The notes: generated from the sequence alone by a model not told the origin. A stretch of 64,000 nt of DNA from Adiantum capillus-veneris (GCA_014529385.2 CM043942.1:105119141-105183140), one strand, 5' to 3'; shown: positions 48,720 through 61,616, counted from the first letter of the stretch. Numbers and translations are program-made.

Positions 48720-49313
48720 ATGATCCAAATTTGGATTAAGGACGGAAAATTAACACAGAAAGACAAACACATAGGATGGATAGCATCACAATGGATCTTA
48801 AAAGAACAAGAGTACTGTGGAGGTAATAGACAGATATGGGTACCAAAACCACAGGTCAGGGCATATGAAGTAACTTCAAGTTCCTCCCAAGAAAGAAGAC
48901 TCACAAGGTATCAACCTCGACAATATCCTAGGATACCTAAGACACAGGTATACAATAGAACAACATTGAAAGATGCTAAAGTCTACCACAACTGTCAATA
49001 GGATATAGAACAGAGATGGATCTCAAAGAATGTTCCTCTTAAACAAGGATTTTACACAGGTTATGCAAAGATTTGGCTACCAGTCAACCACAAGCCAACT
49101 ACAACTACACCAGACCTGCATGAATATATCAAGAACTCGACAAAACCTAGAGCGAAACAAAGTCAACAATGGAGATACAAAATTCATCAAGAGATTTGGA
49201 TTCCTAAGTCTTCGAATGCTCATAATCAAAATCCAAATGCCGATAGTGAACAGAGGCCTACAATAACATCAAAGACTCCTATCAATAGGCCTAATTGGAG
49301 AATCAAATAGATA
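48720..49313 (+). pseudogene. Element C W-repeat tail
   Basis: One plus-strand frame with a single TAG at 48999. Trp motifs at intervals of about 12-35 residues: QIWIKDGK, QWILKEQ, QIWVPKPQ, QRWISKN, KIWLPVN, QQWRYK, EIWIPKSS and NWRIK, followed by TAG. Spacers are Gln/Lys/Ser/Asn-rich. Same architecture and position as the W-[IVA]-P-K tail of element A (protease side first, 3' hairpins after). Confidence 0.65.
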
Positions 49314-49635
49314 ATGAAGTCTTCACAGTCAAAGAAGGACAACCCAACCAACGAGAATGCAGATTCGAAGAAGATAAAACAGGTATGACAAAAGAAACCT
49401 TCAATGCCAACTTGGTCCTTCACTAATCCTCTTTTTGAGGATTCAAGATTACTTTTACCTGAAGAAATGTTTGTAGTAGTAAGCACAAGAATGTAAAAGG
49501 TCAAGTCACCAGGGTGCAAAAAACACTCTTTGGCATAGTCAGAGTCGCGCTGCTGAGCCATACAATGAGAAAAGCATTAGTCCCAAAGCTTTAAGTCATA
49601 TTAAACTCTGTGATAAGAGTCATAGCTATTAGGCT

Positions 49636-49698
49636 TATGCTCAAGCTGGAAGAGTTGAGCATATCTAAGTCATGTCGCTCATGCTGGATGAGATGAGC
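49636..49698 (+). other. Paired hairpins, 3' region of element C
   Basis: TATGCTCAA-GCTGGAAGAG-TTGAGCATA (49636-49663) is a perfect 9-bp stem with a 10-nt loop. GCTCAT-GCTGGATGAG-ATGAGC (49677-49698) is a 6-bp stem with nearly the same loop. The counterparts in element A are at 4299-4359. The second stem differs between elements but still pairs over most of its length in A. Confidence 0.8.
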
Positions 49699-50099
49699 AT
49701 AAGAGTCAAAGTCTACTAACTTACAAATGGTGGAGTGTTGTCAGGTCCAACACTCACTCACAGTGCACAGTAAGATGAGAGCACATATCCTCGATGACAA
49801 AAACCATTCTTAAAGGGGTGCCAGCTTGCAAAGCCATGTCATATGCTTTTATAGCTACACCATCTTTTTAAAGAACCCCTCAAAATCTTTCTTGCACAGC
49901 ATATTGTTTTCCATGCATTTCTGTGTATGCATACATAGGATGTCCATCATGCACCTTGAGTGGACTACAACAGGCAAACCAATGTTCCATCATGCTAACC
50001 TTTCATATTTGTTGCTTTTTTAATTCCATATCTATCAACAAATAATCCCTTGAGTACTTTATTAATATTTTCCATGCTAATAAGTACTCCAATAATGTG

Positions 50100-50165
50100 C
50101 ATATCCCAAAGGCACTTTTTTCGCATTGGGTTTTTTCCCTTTGATCATCCAGGTATTAGACCCTA
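50100..50165 (+). other. GGGTTTTTTCCC tract of element C
   Basis: CCCAAAGGCACTTTTTTCGC, then TTGGGTTTTTTCCCTTTG, CATCCAGGTATTAGACCCTA. It matches the element A tract at 3895-3945 in order and spacing. Confidence 0.65.
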
Positions 50166-50428
50166 ATTTAGATCCTCATCATTTTACTTCTCTTGTACAT
50201 AATTTTCATAAATAAATATCAGCCTCATCATTATGCTATTACATCAAAAAAATGCAACATCATCCCTCACATCAGACATACTCGGACCAATGAAGATGCT
50301 GCAACAAATTTAACCTCATCAACAAATTTGACGACAAAAGAAGACGATCATCCCATCAAAAACCAATCAAAACCTTCCACAACCTCCACGGACACTTTTC
50401 AACAGTGCCCAAGGACGGACACTAAAAT

Positions 50429-50441
50429 CGGAAGGGGGGAA
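50429..50441 (+). other. Element C polypurine tract
   Basis: CGGAAGGGGGGAA directly before the LTR start TGTTAACTG; nearly identical to that of element A. Confidence 0.8.
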
Positions 50442-51115
50442 TGTTAACTGAGTCAACGTCAGTTGATAGGAGCTGGAAAAGATCAAAGCCTTGTGAATGC
50501 ACATCAAAGATGAATATGAAGAAGCAGTGAAGATTAGAGTTACACACTTTTCACATTTTTCCAAAATGGCCATGTATTGTAATTTCCCGATTTATTTAGC
50601 CATTGTGATAATTGTAACGTGTTACGGGCTCAATAAGAGTTCCAAGATGTAAATCATAAGTCAATTAGTGTACCTAAGTTGCAGATACAATAGTTGTGGA
50701 GCCTCAAAGGGCTTGGGCACCAGACATTACACAGTTTATACCTTGAATAAGGTATAAAAGCCAACTTTATAAAGCTTTAAATAATGAAATACACAGCGTG
50801 AGCTAACAGTGCTCACTTCTCTCCTTCTCGTGCTTCCTACTCCCTCCCCAGTTGTCACATTGCAGTCACGTTTGTTGCATTGCAACCGCAGGTAAGAGCT
50901 CTACGCATTGACATAAACACTTCACGATATTTCGTAGCTATTGGCGTCGTCGACTCAGGGCGACCCGCGGCCTAATTGCATCATAAGTAGGAATTTACAC
51001 TTCAAAATCTAAAACTAAGCATAGGCGGGGTGTTGGGGCATCATTGCTAAGCATTTAGGTGCATTCTGGGTTGAAAACGACTAAATCAAAAATCCAATGC
51101 TATTAATAATCGCGA
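50442..51115 (+). repeat. Element C 3' LTR (right end uncertain)
   Basis: Aligns with 13960-14235 plus 18046-18440, including TATAAAAG (50753-50760), with a noticeably higher divergence than the other LTR pairs. Similarity weakens after ATTAATAATCGCGAT near 51115. I could not fix the terminal CA or a TSD partner for CAGAT (13955-13959). Confidence 0.75.
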
Positions 51116-51984
51116 TTTTGGCACTTGATCTAAAGTGGGATTTGAGACCATAAGCATGTGTGCTTAGGTATTATAAACATCTCCTAGAAGGTTTGTTATG
51201 TTTGGATGTCATTTGATGTTGTAAAGGATGTGCTTTGTTTGCCGATGAGCGATTGGCTTTTGGTGATTTTTATCCGTTGAGTGTAGCTTGAGTTAGATGC
51301 GAGTTGTTTGTTGTTTTCCAAGAGATTGACAACCTCTTGTATCCTCTATGCACTAGTCGAATCAGCTTCGTCCCATGGATTGACAATCTAATCGTGGTTC
51401 TCGCTAAATTTGCAATAAGATAGGAGTGAGGTTAGACACCCATCCCACACACATTGTGCTTAATTAAAGCTTACCTAATTATTGACCAGTGACCAGGACT
51501 TGATAACAAGTTAGTTTTAAGCTTTACGTATGCCAGATGCAGCTTTAAAGGTCCAACATATTCCTTATGATGCTAAAAAAGGGTATGTTTGAAGTGAGCA
51601 AAAATTGGAAGATTATAGACTAGAACTGTATTACTCAAAGTGCTCTACAGGCCTGCCTTTATGGCTCGTCAATTGTAGCTACGATGAGGGATTTATGGAA
51701 GCTTGAAGTTTGAGAAGTTTGTAGATCTGTACCGGATTGGGAAATTGCAAATGAAGGGTCAAGGCTGAAGTGAGTGCATAGACATGATGTGCTCATCATA
51801 TGGTGCACGTTGGTCTTTTTAGATCATCAATCGGAGTCTTGGTTGCAAAGATATTTCTAGTTGAAGTTTTACTGGGGGCCAGTTCTTTGTTGGGATGGTC
51901 GCCTCAAACAGTGTGCCTATATGGGAGTTTTTGGGCTTCAACTTGGCTCAAAAATATGGTACATTTTATAGAGCAATAAGTGTT
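51116..51984. repeat. Dispersed repeat and unassigned sequence
   Basis: 51455-51780 matches 54665-55085 (CACATTGTGCTTAATTAAA, TTAGTTTTAAGCTTTA, CTCTACAGGCCTGCCTTTAT). No gene recognised. Confidence 0.6.
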
Positions 51985-52385
51985 GGAGGATCATCTAGTC
52001 CGCAATGTCATCTCTAGCAATGCATTGATAGCGGGGTATGCTGATGAACCTATGCTCGACACTACCATGGTTGAATGTATACCTAATGTCTTTGGCAATG
52101 CCTTAGCCGATATGTATGCCGAATGTGATGCTATTTTGAGAGCATAATAAGTACTTGAGGGTCATTTTGATTGCGGTAATGTGTGGCATAACTGTGGCGG
52201 AGAAGCTTCAAGCTGGTCCCATCCGATGCAATCACCTATATTGCATCTTGAGGACATTGGCATTATCAAAGGCATTGATATGGGCAACTAAATTCACAAT
52301 GATATTGTCAGTTAGGGGCTGCTGGAAACGAGGTTCATGCAAGGCAATGGATTGGCTTGTACACATGCCAAATGAGGTGCCATCA
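51985..52385 (+). pseudogene. PPR relic, plus strand
   Basis: Reads RNVISSNALIAGYADEP, FGNALADMYAECDAILRA, then after frame changes GIDMGN-stop-IHNDIVS-stop-GLLET. It matches the PLS-type PPR order in the minus-strand tract, but in opposite orientation and with several stops. Confidence 0.8.
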
Positions 52386-53708
52386 CGAAATCAAATGAGG
52401 GCTGCCCAAGAGAGCAATGGCTGCCCATAAGCTTCAAAGAATGGCCATCCATCAAATGCCCGCCCAAGGGGGCCCCCAAGGGTTAATGCATGAGTGGAAA
52501 AGGAAAAAGAAAAGCATGAGCGATAGCGGAGGCAAGGAACGAGGGCGTAGGGAGGAAGAGAAGAGCTAGTAGCGGCTTGGATGGTGCTTAGAAATCGACG
52601 ATCATGAAACAAAAGTTGATCAATTCCCCTGGCGCTCTTGTTTGGTTTCATCTTTGCAGATTTTGGTGCACCTCAATCGTTGCTATGCCACATCACTAAC
52701 CTTGTTTCCCACGGCCCTAGCAACGACGACGCCGTTGTTGATTAGGGAGGGGATGCTATCTATATAAAAAGGATTTTTGGGCATGCAATAAGGGAGAATA
52801 AAAACATGAAGGAGAAGGGGGAAGCGAGGCCTGGTGGTAAGGGAAGAAGGGGTTGAGCATGAAGGTATCTCCCTCGCTCTATCTCTTTCCCTCTCAACTA
52901 TCCTCTCTCTTTCTCTCGACTAAGCAAGAGGAGGTGAAGCCTAGAGGAAGTGAAGGCCAAAGGAGAACTTTGATGGAATTTGAAGGAAGAAAAGAGAGCA
53001 GGAGGAGGAGAATTCCTGAGAGCGAAAGTTAAGGTAGTGGAAAGCAATTAGAAGAGAAAGTTTGAAGAGCTTCTTCAAGGCAATCAAGACTGGTTCTTTT
53101 GGCACAAGGGGAGATAAGATTTTGGAAAAGAGGACAAGGAGCTCAGTGAGGAGCAATCAGAGCTCGCATTTTTGGCAACACAAGGCAAGGAGGAAGGAGT
53201 TCAAGGAGAGCTATCAGGACAAGATTAGGAATCAAAGAATGCCACAAAGAGATAGTTTGCAGAGCTTTTGACGATAATTGAAGCATGAAGAATGACACAA
53301 AGAACATGAATGAAGCTTGCAGAATTCAAGAGGCATTTGAATCAGAGCGACATGGAGGAATTTTCCATCACCATCATCAATTTAAACTTGATTAGTCATC
53401 TTGTTGAGGTACGGAGCCGTTAATGGGCCGCTTAATCTTGTAAAGGGAGCTTAAACTCCTAGTTACTAGTTAACCCAAGTGATGGTGTCATTAACGACCC
53501 ACCTTGGTTTATGATTAAGTTGTACTTAAGGCTCTACTCAAGTTAATGATGATTATGGTAATTGCCAAGACTTTTAGTGTCTGTTGTTCTCTCTCTCACA
53601 CACTTCCCATAGCCAGGGGCCCCACGACTTCTCGGCTCATGTTTTGAATACATATCCCCCGACATTGTTGTTGAACCCCATGTGAAATGAGTCGGGTGGG
53701 ACGAACAA
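52386..53708. other. Unassigned, purine-rich
   Basis: A TATA-like CTATATAAAAAGG (about 52760) and pyrimidine tracts (52870-52920) precede the gag-like relic at 53709 and might belong to an LTR, but no second copy is in the window. Confidence 0.35.
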
Positions 53709-54038
53709 ATGGAGAATTTAGAGCAAGTGATGAAGCTTATGGAAACACTAACTTCCAAAGGATTTGATAAAATTGTGGCAGTTTTAGATTTGTCGAATAT
53801 TCTCTAATTGGTTCAGGGATGTTTGCAAGAAGCGAAAGCCATGAAGATGAAAAATCAAGTTGACGATGCGGTAGAGATGGCTCTTGATGCCGTATGTGAA
53901 CAATGTGGTGTTTTCCAAGGGCAAGATCCAAATGGTCTCCTCGCATGCTATAAAGCGGAGATGAAGAGCCAACGAGTTCCAGAAGATCGGATGATTGTAG
54001 CTTTTAAAGAAGTTGTAACCTCTGAGTTTAAAAGATAA
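53709..54038 (+). pseudogene. Possible retroelement gag N-terminal relic
   Basis: ATG at 53709 begins MENLEQVMKLMETLTSKGFD. After one TAA (near 53805) the frame continues as QGCLQEAKAMKMKNQVDDAV, ALDAVCEQCGVFQGQDPNGL and a helical stretch. Further matching residues (EQADTYP, WDYFAYGF) appear in another frame after 54040. I think this is a gag-like N-terminus because of its helical, Met/Glu-rich form and its context, but no knuckle or capsid motif is visible. Confidence 0.4.
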
Positions 54039-54039
54039 G

Positions 54040-55940
54040 GTTCAAGAGCAGGCAGACACATATCCCATATAGTGGGACTATTTTGCATATGGATTTGATC
54101 AAGGTTTATTGAATTGGTAATGAAGCAGATTACTGAACAAAACCAGATTGTCTTCAATAAAGGTGAAGGGGATTAGATTCAGTTTCTTAACTATGATGAA
54201 TTTTGGGAACACATTTTTGCAAGAAGCAAATCCAAAGTAAATACAACTTTCGAAGTAGCAGATTCAGTTTCAGAGGACCATATTTGGGGCAACCTAGCAG
54301 AGGTAAACAATGAATTCAAGGACTGATTGCATGAAAGTTACCCCCACTAGTGATTCCATTGAGGATATAGACTCAACAACAAGTGTTTCCCTAGCTATAC
54401 TGACCTTGGCATTGCTTGTTCTTAAGAGGTTCTTGAAGAAGATGAGCCTTTAGGATTAAGCCAAACCATTGATAATAGGGTTTAAGCCTTTTTTTTGCAT
54501 GTACTTACCAATTATGTGAGCTTGATGATGTCAAAGATCTTTAAGTGCTTATAGCAGCAAATTGAAGATCGATCGGCACAGATTGGAGGCTGTGCAGGTT
54601 TAGAGGGAGTGGATGTCGTTGAACTCCGCTTCCATGATAAGAAAAAGACCAGAAGGATGCACATTGTGCTTAATTAAATCTTACTTGATTATTGATCAAT
54701 GAGGCTTGATAACACATTAGTTTTAAGCTTTATGTATTCCAGATGAAGATTTCAAGGGCCAACATATGCCTTAATGATGCTAAAAAAGAGTATGTTTGAA
54801 GTGAGCACAAATGGAAGATTACAAATTAATTTTAAACTTTATGTATGCCCGATGCGGATTTAAAGGGCCAATAGATGCCTTAATGATGCTATAAGAGAGT
54901 ATGTTTGAAGTGAGCCCAAATGAAAGATTATGGACTAGAAATGTAGTACTCAAAGTTCTCTACAGGCCTGCCTTTATTACGGCTTGTCAATTGGAGGTAC
55001 GATGAGGAAATTATTCAGTTTGAAATTTGAGAAGTTTGCAGATTTGTACCAGATTGGGCAACTACACATGAAGGGTCATGTACTGGAAATGGCCTATGAA
55101 CTTTGAGAGTAGCGGAATTAGGAAATTAGATAAAGCACTTTTGTGAGATTACTTTGTGAGCATAGCGGGTGAACTTAATTGATGGTAGCAACATAAACAT
55201 GGTGCTTGGTTAACTTGGCATGAACAATACTTTTGCAAGAGAGAGAGTTTAGAGAACATGACAATAGTTGAGGACACGATTCATACGGAGCCGGTCCCCC
55301 CTCCAATAGGCATTTGTATTATAGTTTCTCCCATCAAGAGAGACTTGGTACAATAAAATTTTTGTGCTCCTTGTGACCTAGGTAATGCAATGAAGATGGA
55401 AATCTTCATGCATCACAAGCATAACGTAAACTTTGTAGAAAGCATTAACTATCCCAAGCCTCACTCCCAAGGCCTCAAACACCTTTGAAGGTGGAGAGAG
55501 CTAGCAGGGAATGAGGGTAGGGAAGAGGAAGAAGAAACATTCCATAGGAGAAAGAAATAGTTCCTCACTTATCATCACTCTTCTTGCTAGCATACATAAT
55601 AGCATAGTAATGAAGGTGGAGAAGATGGCAAGCTTAAGCATTGAAGCATGGCTCTTGGTTGGATTTTCATTCCATATCCAAGAGTGTTGGTGTAGGCTTT
55701 CACTTCTCAACAAGCTTGGAGAAGGAGGTGGAGTTCCTCTACTTTCACCAAGTGAGAATGTGCTAAAAAGGTGAGTGTGTGAGAGGTGTATACCCCCCAG
55801 TAGACCCCTTGCTTGCTTTGGGAGAGTTCTCCTTTTTGCTCATGCCCCAAGCTTATTTGACCCCTCTCCCCCTAGCCAATCACATGCAACATGCATTTCA
55901 AGCACATGGGTAGTCTTTGGACAAGTCTCCTCCTTATCGC

Positions 55941-55988
<48 letters not shown>

Positions 55989-56831
55989 TAAAAATATCTA
56001 GATATTTGTTGAATGGAACTAGAAGATCATTGGACCCCTCTTTAGCCCAGCCAATAGCATTCAAGCACACCATGTGGCTAAGCATAGGGAGAGCCTTGAG
56101 AAAAAGGGGGTTCCCTTTGGGTGAGTGGGAGGTTAAGTCAAAGATTCCCCTAACTTTGGGGCTTTCCCCCTCCTTTGTAGGGTCTCTTTTTTACTTAATC
56201 ACCTTACTCCCCATGCACGGAAAGCTTCTCAAGAACCTTCCTCATCAAGCATAACAAGCACCTTAGTTCGCAAACACGAAAACCACCTCAAGCTTAGGTT
56301 GGGCTCCCACCTCAATCTCAGCCCTAGCTTGCCTAAGGTCAAAGGACTTTTAACACTAACCATTGAAGGTCTTTAATGAAGCTAACCCTAAGGTCTTTTA
56401 CACTCTTAGTTATCCTTGCTCTTTGACAGACCATCTCTCATTTGGACCCCTTTACCATTGGCCCCTTGTTGAGATAGATCTGTAAGCACATGTCTATATT
56501 CTAACCCTTGTTCCCGTTTATTATCTCATATCACATGATCAGCTTAATATGAGAAAATAGTTTGGGTTGGTTAGATATTAGATTTTATGACATTACCTCT
56601 CTCTTGAAATCATAGTCGTCCTTGACTATGAGGTAGAAGAGATAAAGCCTTAGCCATTTGTCAATTTTTTCTTAATGGGTAGAGGATCCTTTTTTACCCT
56701 ATGACATCATTCCAAGATGGATGACTAATCCTTTTGGTGCTTGGGAAACATAGCTTCTGCAAGCATGTCTGCTCTTAAGTCCATTTTATTATCCCAAATA
56801 TAGTGACAAATTCTATTTGGTGTTTGAGAGA
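54040..56831. other. Unassigned region with dispersed repeat copy
   Basis: 54623-55085 repeats sequence at 13920-13954 and 51455-51780, with an internal partial duplication (TTTAAGCTTTATGTAT...GAAGTGAGC twice at 54720-54925). A (GA)n run lies at about 55944-55986. A frame at 55511-55774 (87 aa) has no recognisable domain. Confidence 0.45.
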
Positions 56832-57050
56832 TGTTGGCAGGGGGAACAAACCCAACACACTCCAAACTTGCCTCTCTATAGCCCAGGGATTAACCCGCAC
56901 CCCTAACCACACAGAATCACACACACAGATACACACTTTTCTCAAACAAACTTGCAAGTACACCCAAATCAATACACACACACTCGCGCTGACCACAATC
57001 TACCTCACACCCATAAACACATCAATTTCTTGTTTCCCTTGCACACAATC

Positions 57051-57144
<94 letters not shown>

Positions 57145-57804
57145 ACATCACACCCTCGGGGGGGCACACCTACCTACACACACCCGGAAACACCGCGCAA
57201 TAGAGCAGAAGAGAAGAGAGGAGAGGGGGAACAACATCAAAAGCAACACAACCAGAGATTGCTTCTTCTTCAATTGATGGGCTATGGTGGAGCATACAAC
57301 AAACAAAGCTCTCTCCCACTCTGTTATGTCTATCACCCTCCCAAATACAGCAGAGTACGAAAACTTAAATATCTGCTAATCGGTGCAGAATTTTCCTATG
57401 TGCGTGAGACGCAAAAATGCTCAAAACGCCCTTTTCCTTCTCCGCCATGGCTAGTTTTTACAAAAAAACCAGTTTTGCAAAAAGTTTACAAAATGAGACT
57501 TTTTCGGTCTCCCTCATGCAGAGGTGTGAAGTCTCTCCCACATTTTCCTTTCTTCCACTGACCACATGTCTTCCTCTAACCAAGTAGCCTTGCATGTCCT
57601 AAGAGCCTTTTCACATGTAAAAACCTTTTCTTCAAGCATCGAATCTCCATGCTTAGGCCTTCATAACCACATAAAACATACCTTTCTAGATCTCCCTGCT
57701 TCTAATGGGCCTTCATACTTGCTTTATCACCCATGCCTGCACCTATAAGCATACACATCATTGTCTACGCCTTCTACTAGGGTCGACACAATTTGGTTGC
57801 ACCA
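56832..57804 (-). repeat. Element E 3' LTR
   Basis: TGTTGGCAGGGGGAACAAAC...TTTGGTTGCACCA, with (CT)n at about 57052-57140. It matches 60628-61616. Confidence 0.85.
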
Positions 57805-58241
57805 TCATTGCCCAACCCCTCGTTGAACATTTATGTTCAACCAAAAGAAGCCTTTATTCAACTACAAACCGTAACATCTGAGAACACTGTGCGAACATAA
57901 AAACCATATGTAAGAGTTTTATTCATGTCAACCCTCATGTAGGTTACCCAACCCCCTGCATCATAGCAACACCTCCGCCTAGATCAAAGACATAACCCTG
58001 AGTGCAACCATTCATTTGGAGTAGCTTCTAGTAAAACTGCACCCATGCACATAACCAATGGTACATACAAAATGCACACATCACTCCTTCACCACTCCAT
58101 GCATCCACAAGAATCCAGCCCTCTTCAAAGTGAGCACGATCATGCTCACCATCCTGTTCAACAGATGAATCATCCATATCTTCACCTATCTGGCATACCT
58201 TCCCAACCATAGAAGATGGAAATCTCCTTCAAAACCTCCTG
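57805..58241. other. Element E 3' non-coding region
   Basis: No domain recognised; the polypurine-tract candidate is at its left edge. Confidence 0.5.
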
Positions 58242-59204
58242 TACCTATTGAATAGCCCACTGCATAGCTGTATCCATAAGCATACTCATCACCTGTGAAG
58301 CACATACCACTTTTATAAGCTTTTTCACAGCCATAGCACGTGGCTCTTCACTTGGTACAATCGGCAACACAAGCTCTTCGACGATTAAAGGCTTCACTAC
58401 CGGCATCAGCTTCATCTTCCCTTCCATACCTGTAGCAGCCTCGAGCACCTCCTCTTCAGGACCATCCAAGTAAGTAGAGCCATAGGGATCCACTAACTCC
58501 TCTCGTACGTCATCTTCATGAACCAATTCTTCTAATACATGCTTTATTGCCATATTTTTAGACAAAAAAGAAGGAAGCTCACCCCATACCATTTCATCGT
58601 GAAGCATAGCATCAACAGACTCCTCCTCCTTGTAGGAGTGGACATATCCACTTTGTTCAGCTTCATCACCATCTGTCTCTGACAAGCTTGAATATGGATC
58701 CACTTCTTCTTCATCACAAGGTAGACTGGTCACCTCAGCAACACTCTTCTTGAAAAATCCTTGTACCTATTGCACCACTATAGCATACTTGATGGATACC
58801 TTTAGGAACATAGATACCAATAGGGTACCGCACACCACTTTTACTTGCATATCCTCTTTTGTAGACTTCGGCTCTTCAATTTTCTCTTCATTTAAATCTC
58901 CAATCGACATTTCTTCATACACATAGTCAGGAATATTTACTTTTACTAGCTTGACCTCATCAGAATCAGTTTGCTCGCCATAGGATGTGAAGTCTTCGTA
59001 TAGGCGTTCCTCTTTTCTAGTCTCCCAAAACTCGGAGCTTGTATTATCATCATCCTCGCCATAGGTTGACTCCGTGTCTGCATCTTCATCCTCTTTCTGC
59101 TCCATGAAAAGTTGGCCACCGCCTTGGCTTTGCATACACTCTTTGTCCACTTTTGAGCTTTTGGTATCGGCAACTTGACTGCCATCTACTACTTTTTCAT
59201 GCAC
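58242..59204 (-). pseudogene. Element E tandem acidic modules
   Basis: Two frames in the same register (58767-59204 and 58242-58733) are homologous modules. Each has a Glu/Asp-rich body (EDEDADTESTYGEDDDN; DGDEAEQSGYVH), then a hydrophobic segment, KVVCGTLLVSMFLKVSIKYA and KVVCASQVMSMLMDTAMQWA, followed by Q-TAG-V-Q-(G/E). Both stop codons have the same context CAATAGGTACA. I recognise no family. The hydrophobic part could be an amphipathic helix or membrane segment. Confidence 0.5.
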
Positions 59205-59267
59205 AATCTCAGTAAAAACATGCTCCTTTACCTCTTTATGCTACTCTCGAAACCCGACATCTGCTAC

Positions 59268-59774
59268 CCTCATCACTAATTGACACCTCCATTTGGAGGT
59301 GGGATCAATGGCTCCTGATCACCGGTTGATCGTGACCATTGGATTGCCTACGGAATGCAAAAGATTCCCACTTTCTCGGATTCGGGACTTGAACCCACTA
59401 CCCTCTCTCAAACGGGATTGACTCTAACCACTAGGCTAACGCGCGCTCGTTGAAAGGTGTGTGTGGGATAAGTTTATAGATCACGGCGTCGCGGACAGGT
59501 TTACACCTAGTTCACACCGAGTTCTCACTAAGTTCACACCAAATTTGGTGTGGTGTGCAGGCCCTCCCCAGTTCACACCTAGTTCACACCGTGTTCATGT
59601 CAAGTTCACACCGAGTTCACACCAAATTTGGTGTGGTGCACATATCTCCGAGTTCACTCTTAGTTCACACCTAGTTTAAATGTTGATCGGACGGCCCGGA
59701 TTGCACCCGCCTCGTGACGCCTACTGTGGGCCATTGATCCCACCTCCCTGGGGAGGTGTCATTTAGTGACGAGG
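59268..59774. mobile_element. MULE-like MITE with tRNA-like insert and palindromes
   Basis: About 45-bp terminal inverted repeats: CCTCATCACTAAT-TGACACCTCC...GGAGGTGGGATCAATGGC at the left, mirrored at the right with about five changes. Near-identical 9-bp flanks ATCTGCTAC (59259-59267) and ATCTTCTAC (59775-59783) are a Mutator-type TSD with one mismatch. The interior holds a tRNA-like segment (minus strand) and an array of AGTTCACACC words with two CACACCAAATTTGGTGTG palindromes (59543-59560 and 59619-59636). No transposase. Confidence 0.85.
59383..59450 (-). other. tRNA-derived segment with Pol III A and B boxes
   Basis: Minus strand: A box TTAGCCTAGTGGTTAGAG and, about 34 bases on, B box GGGTTCAAGTCCC. 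Spacing is like a tRNA gene. The acceptor ends do not pair and the anticodon arm is unclear, so it is a tRNA-like or SINE-like relic, not a gene for a working tRNA. Confidence 0.7.
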
Positions 59775-59896
59775 ATCTTCTACCTCTTTAGCACACCAAC
59801 TCTCTTCGACGAGAGGCGTATCCTCATTGAGAAGCTCGTCCAAGCACATCATAAACTGGAAACCTCCAAGGAACATGACCAACCATAGGCCTTACC

Positions 59897-60583
59897 TCAA
59901 CAAGCTCCGCATTTTGAACAGCTGGCACCTCCTTCGTGAACCATAGCACACTTTGCAATTGTCGCAACATACACATAATCAATAGACTTCAGCAAGCCCA
60001 GCTCTAGCTTTCGCTTCACTTTTTTTCTCTTCACTTTGGCCAAATAGACCATATCTTCATAGGTATCTACTCCACACTCCACCTTTTCCTTGATCTTTGG
60101 ATGCAAGCACTCAAGAAACTTCAACAACTTCAAGTGTAGGTTGCTTTTGACCCCAGTAGCAACCTCCAATTGCTTCCAACATGCTTCAAATTGCTCAAGA
60201 AAAATGAAAAACTCTTTACTTATATCATGATGCACCGCCTTCAACCTAGCATCGGCTTCTTCAGGAGAGATTGTTTGCCGAAATCGCTTCAGAAACTGCA
60301 TTCGTAGCTCTCGCCATGAACTTCGATCACCATCACCTAAACCATTGTACCATGTCTTTGCTTGTCCTCGCAATAATAACGGTACCACCTACAGCTTTTC
60401 CGCATCTGTAAATCTACGCATTGATATCATCCACAATTCAAAATCTATTGCCCAATCCTCTAGATCTTTAATACCTGTGAAAATAGGGCCAATGCTTGGC
60501 TTTGCCATCTTGATCAATTCACAACTGCACTCTTTACTTTGACCATTTGCCAATGTTTTGGCAACATAAAACTCTGCTTTCAA
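59897..60583 (-). pseudogene. Element E gag
   Basis: 60389-60583 has PIFTGIKDLEDWAIDFELWM and ends KL-TAG. The same frame continues at once as VVPLLLRGQAKTWYNGLG, then SSWRELRMQFLKRFRQ, EEADARLKAVHHD and a helical part. This is a Retrotrans_gag capsid domain. The end (CSKCGAC) may be the start of a zinc knuckle. Another TAG (GPW-TAG-KLKAE) precedes the first Met. It would form the particle; here it is broken by amber codons only. Confidence 0.85.
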
Positions 60584-60627
60584 CTTCTACCAAGGACCAT
60601 CAGCATACTCCTCAGTGGGGGCACCAC

Positions 60628-61616
<989 letters not shown>

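Noticed and set aside
55511-55774. 87-aa frame with a hydrophobic middle
   Set aside because: No recognisable domain, an overlapping open frame on the other strand, and no supporting context.
56803-57561. 252-aa plus-strand frame (also 60749-61375)
   Set aside because: It crosses the (CT)n tract of the two LTRs of element E and is duplicated only because the LTR is; composition is not protein-like.
59383-59450. A functional tRNA gene
   Set aside because: A and B boxes are good, but acceptor ends do not pair and no anticodon arm can be drawn; it lies inside a MITE.
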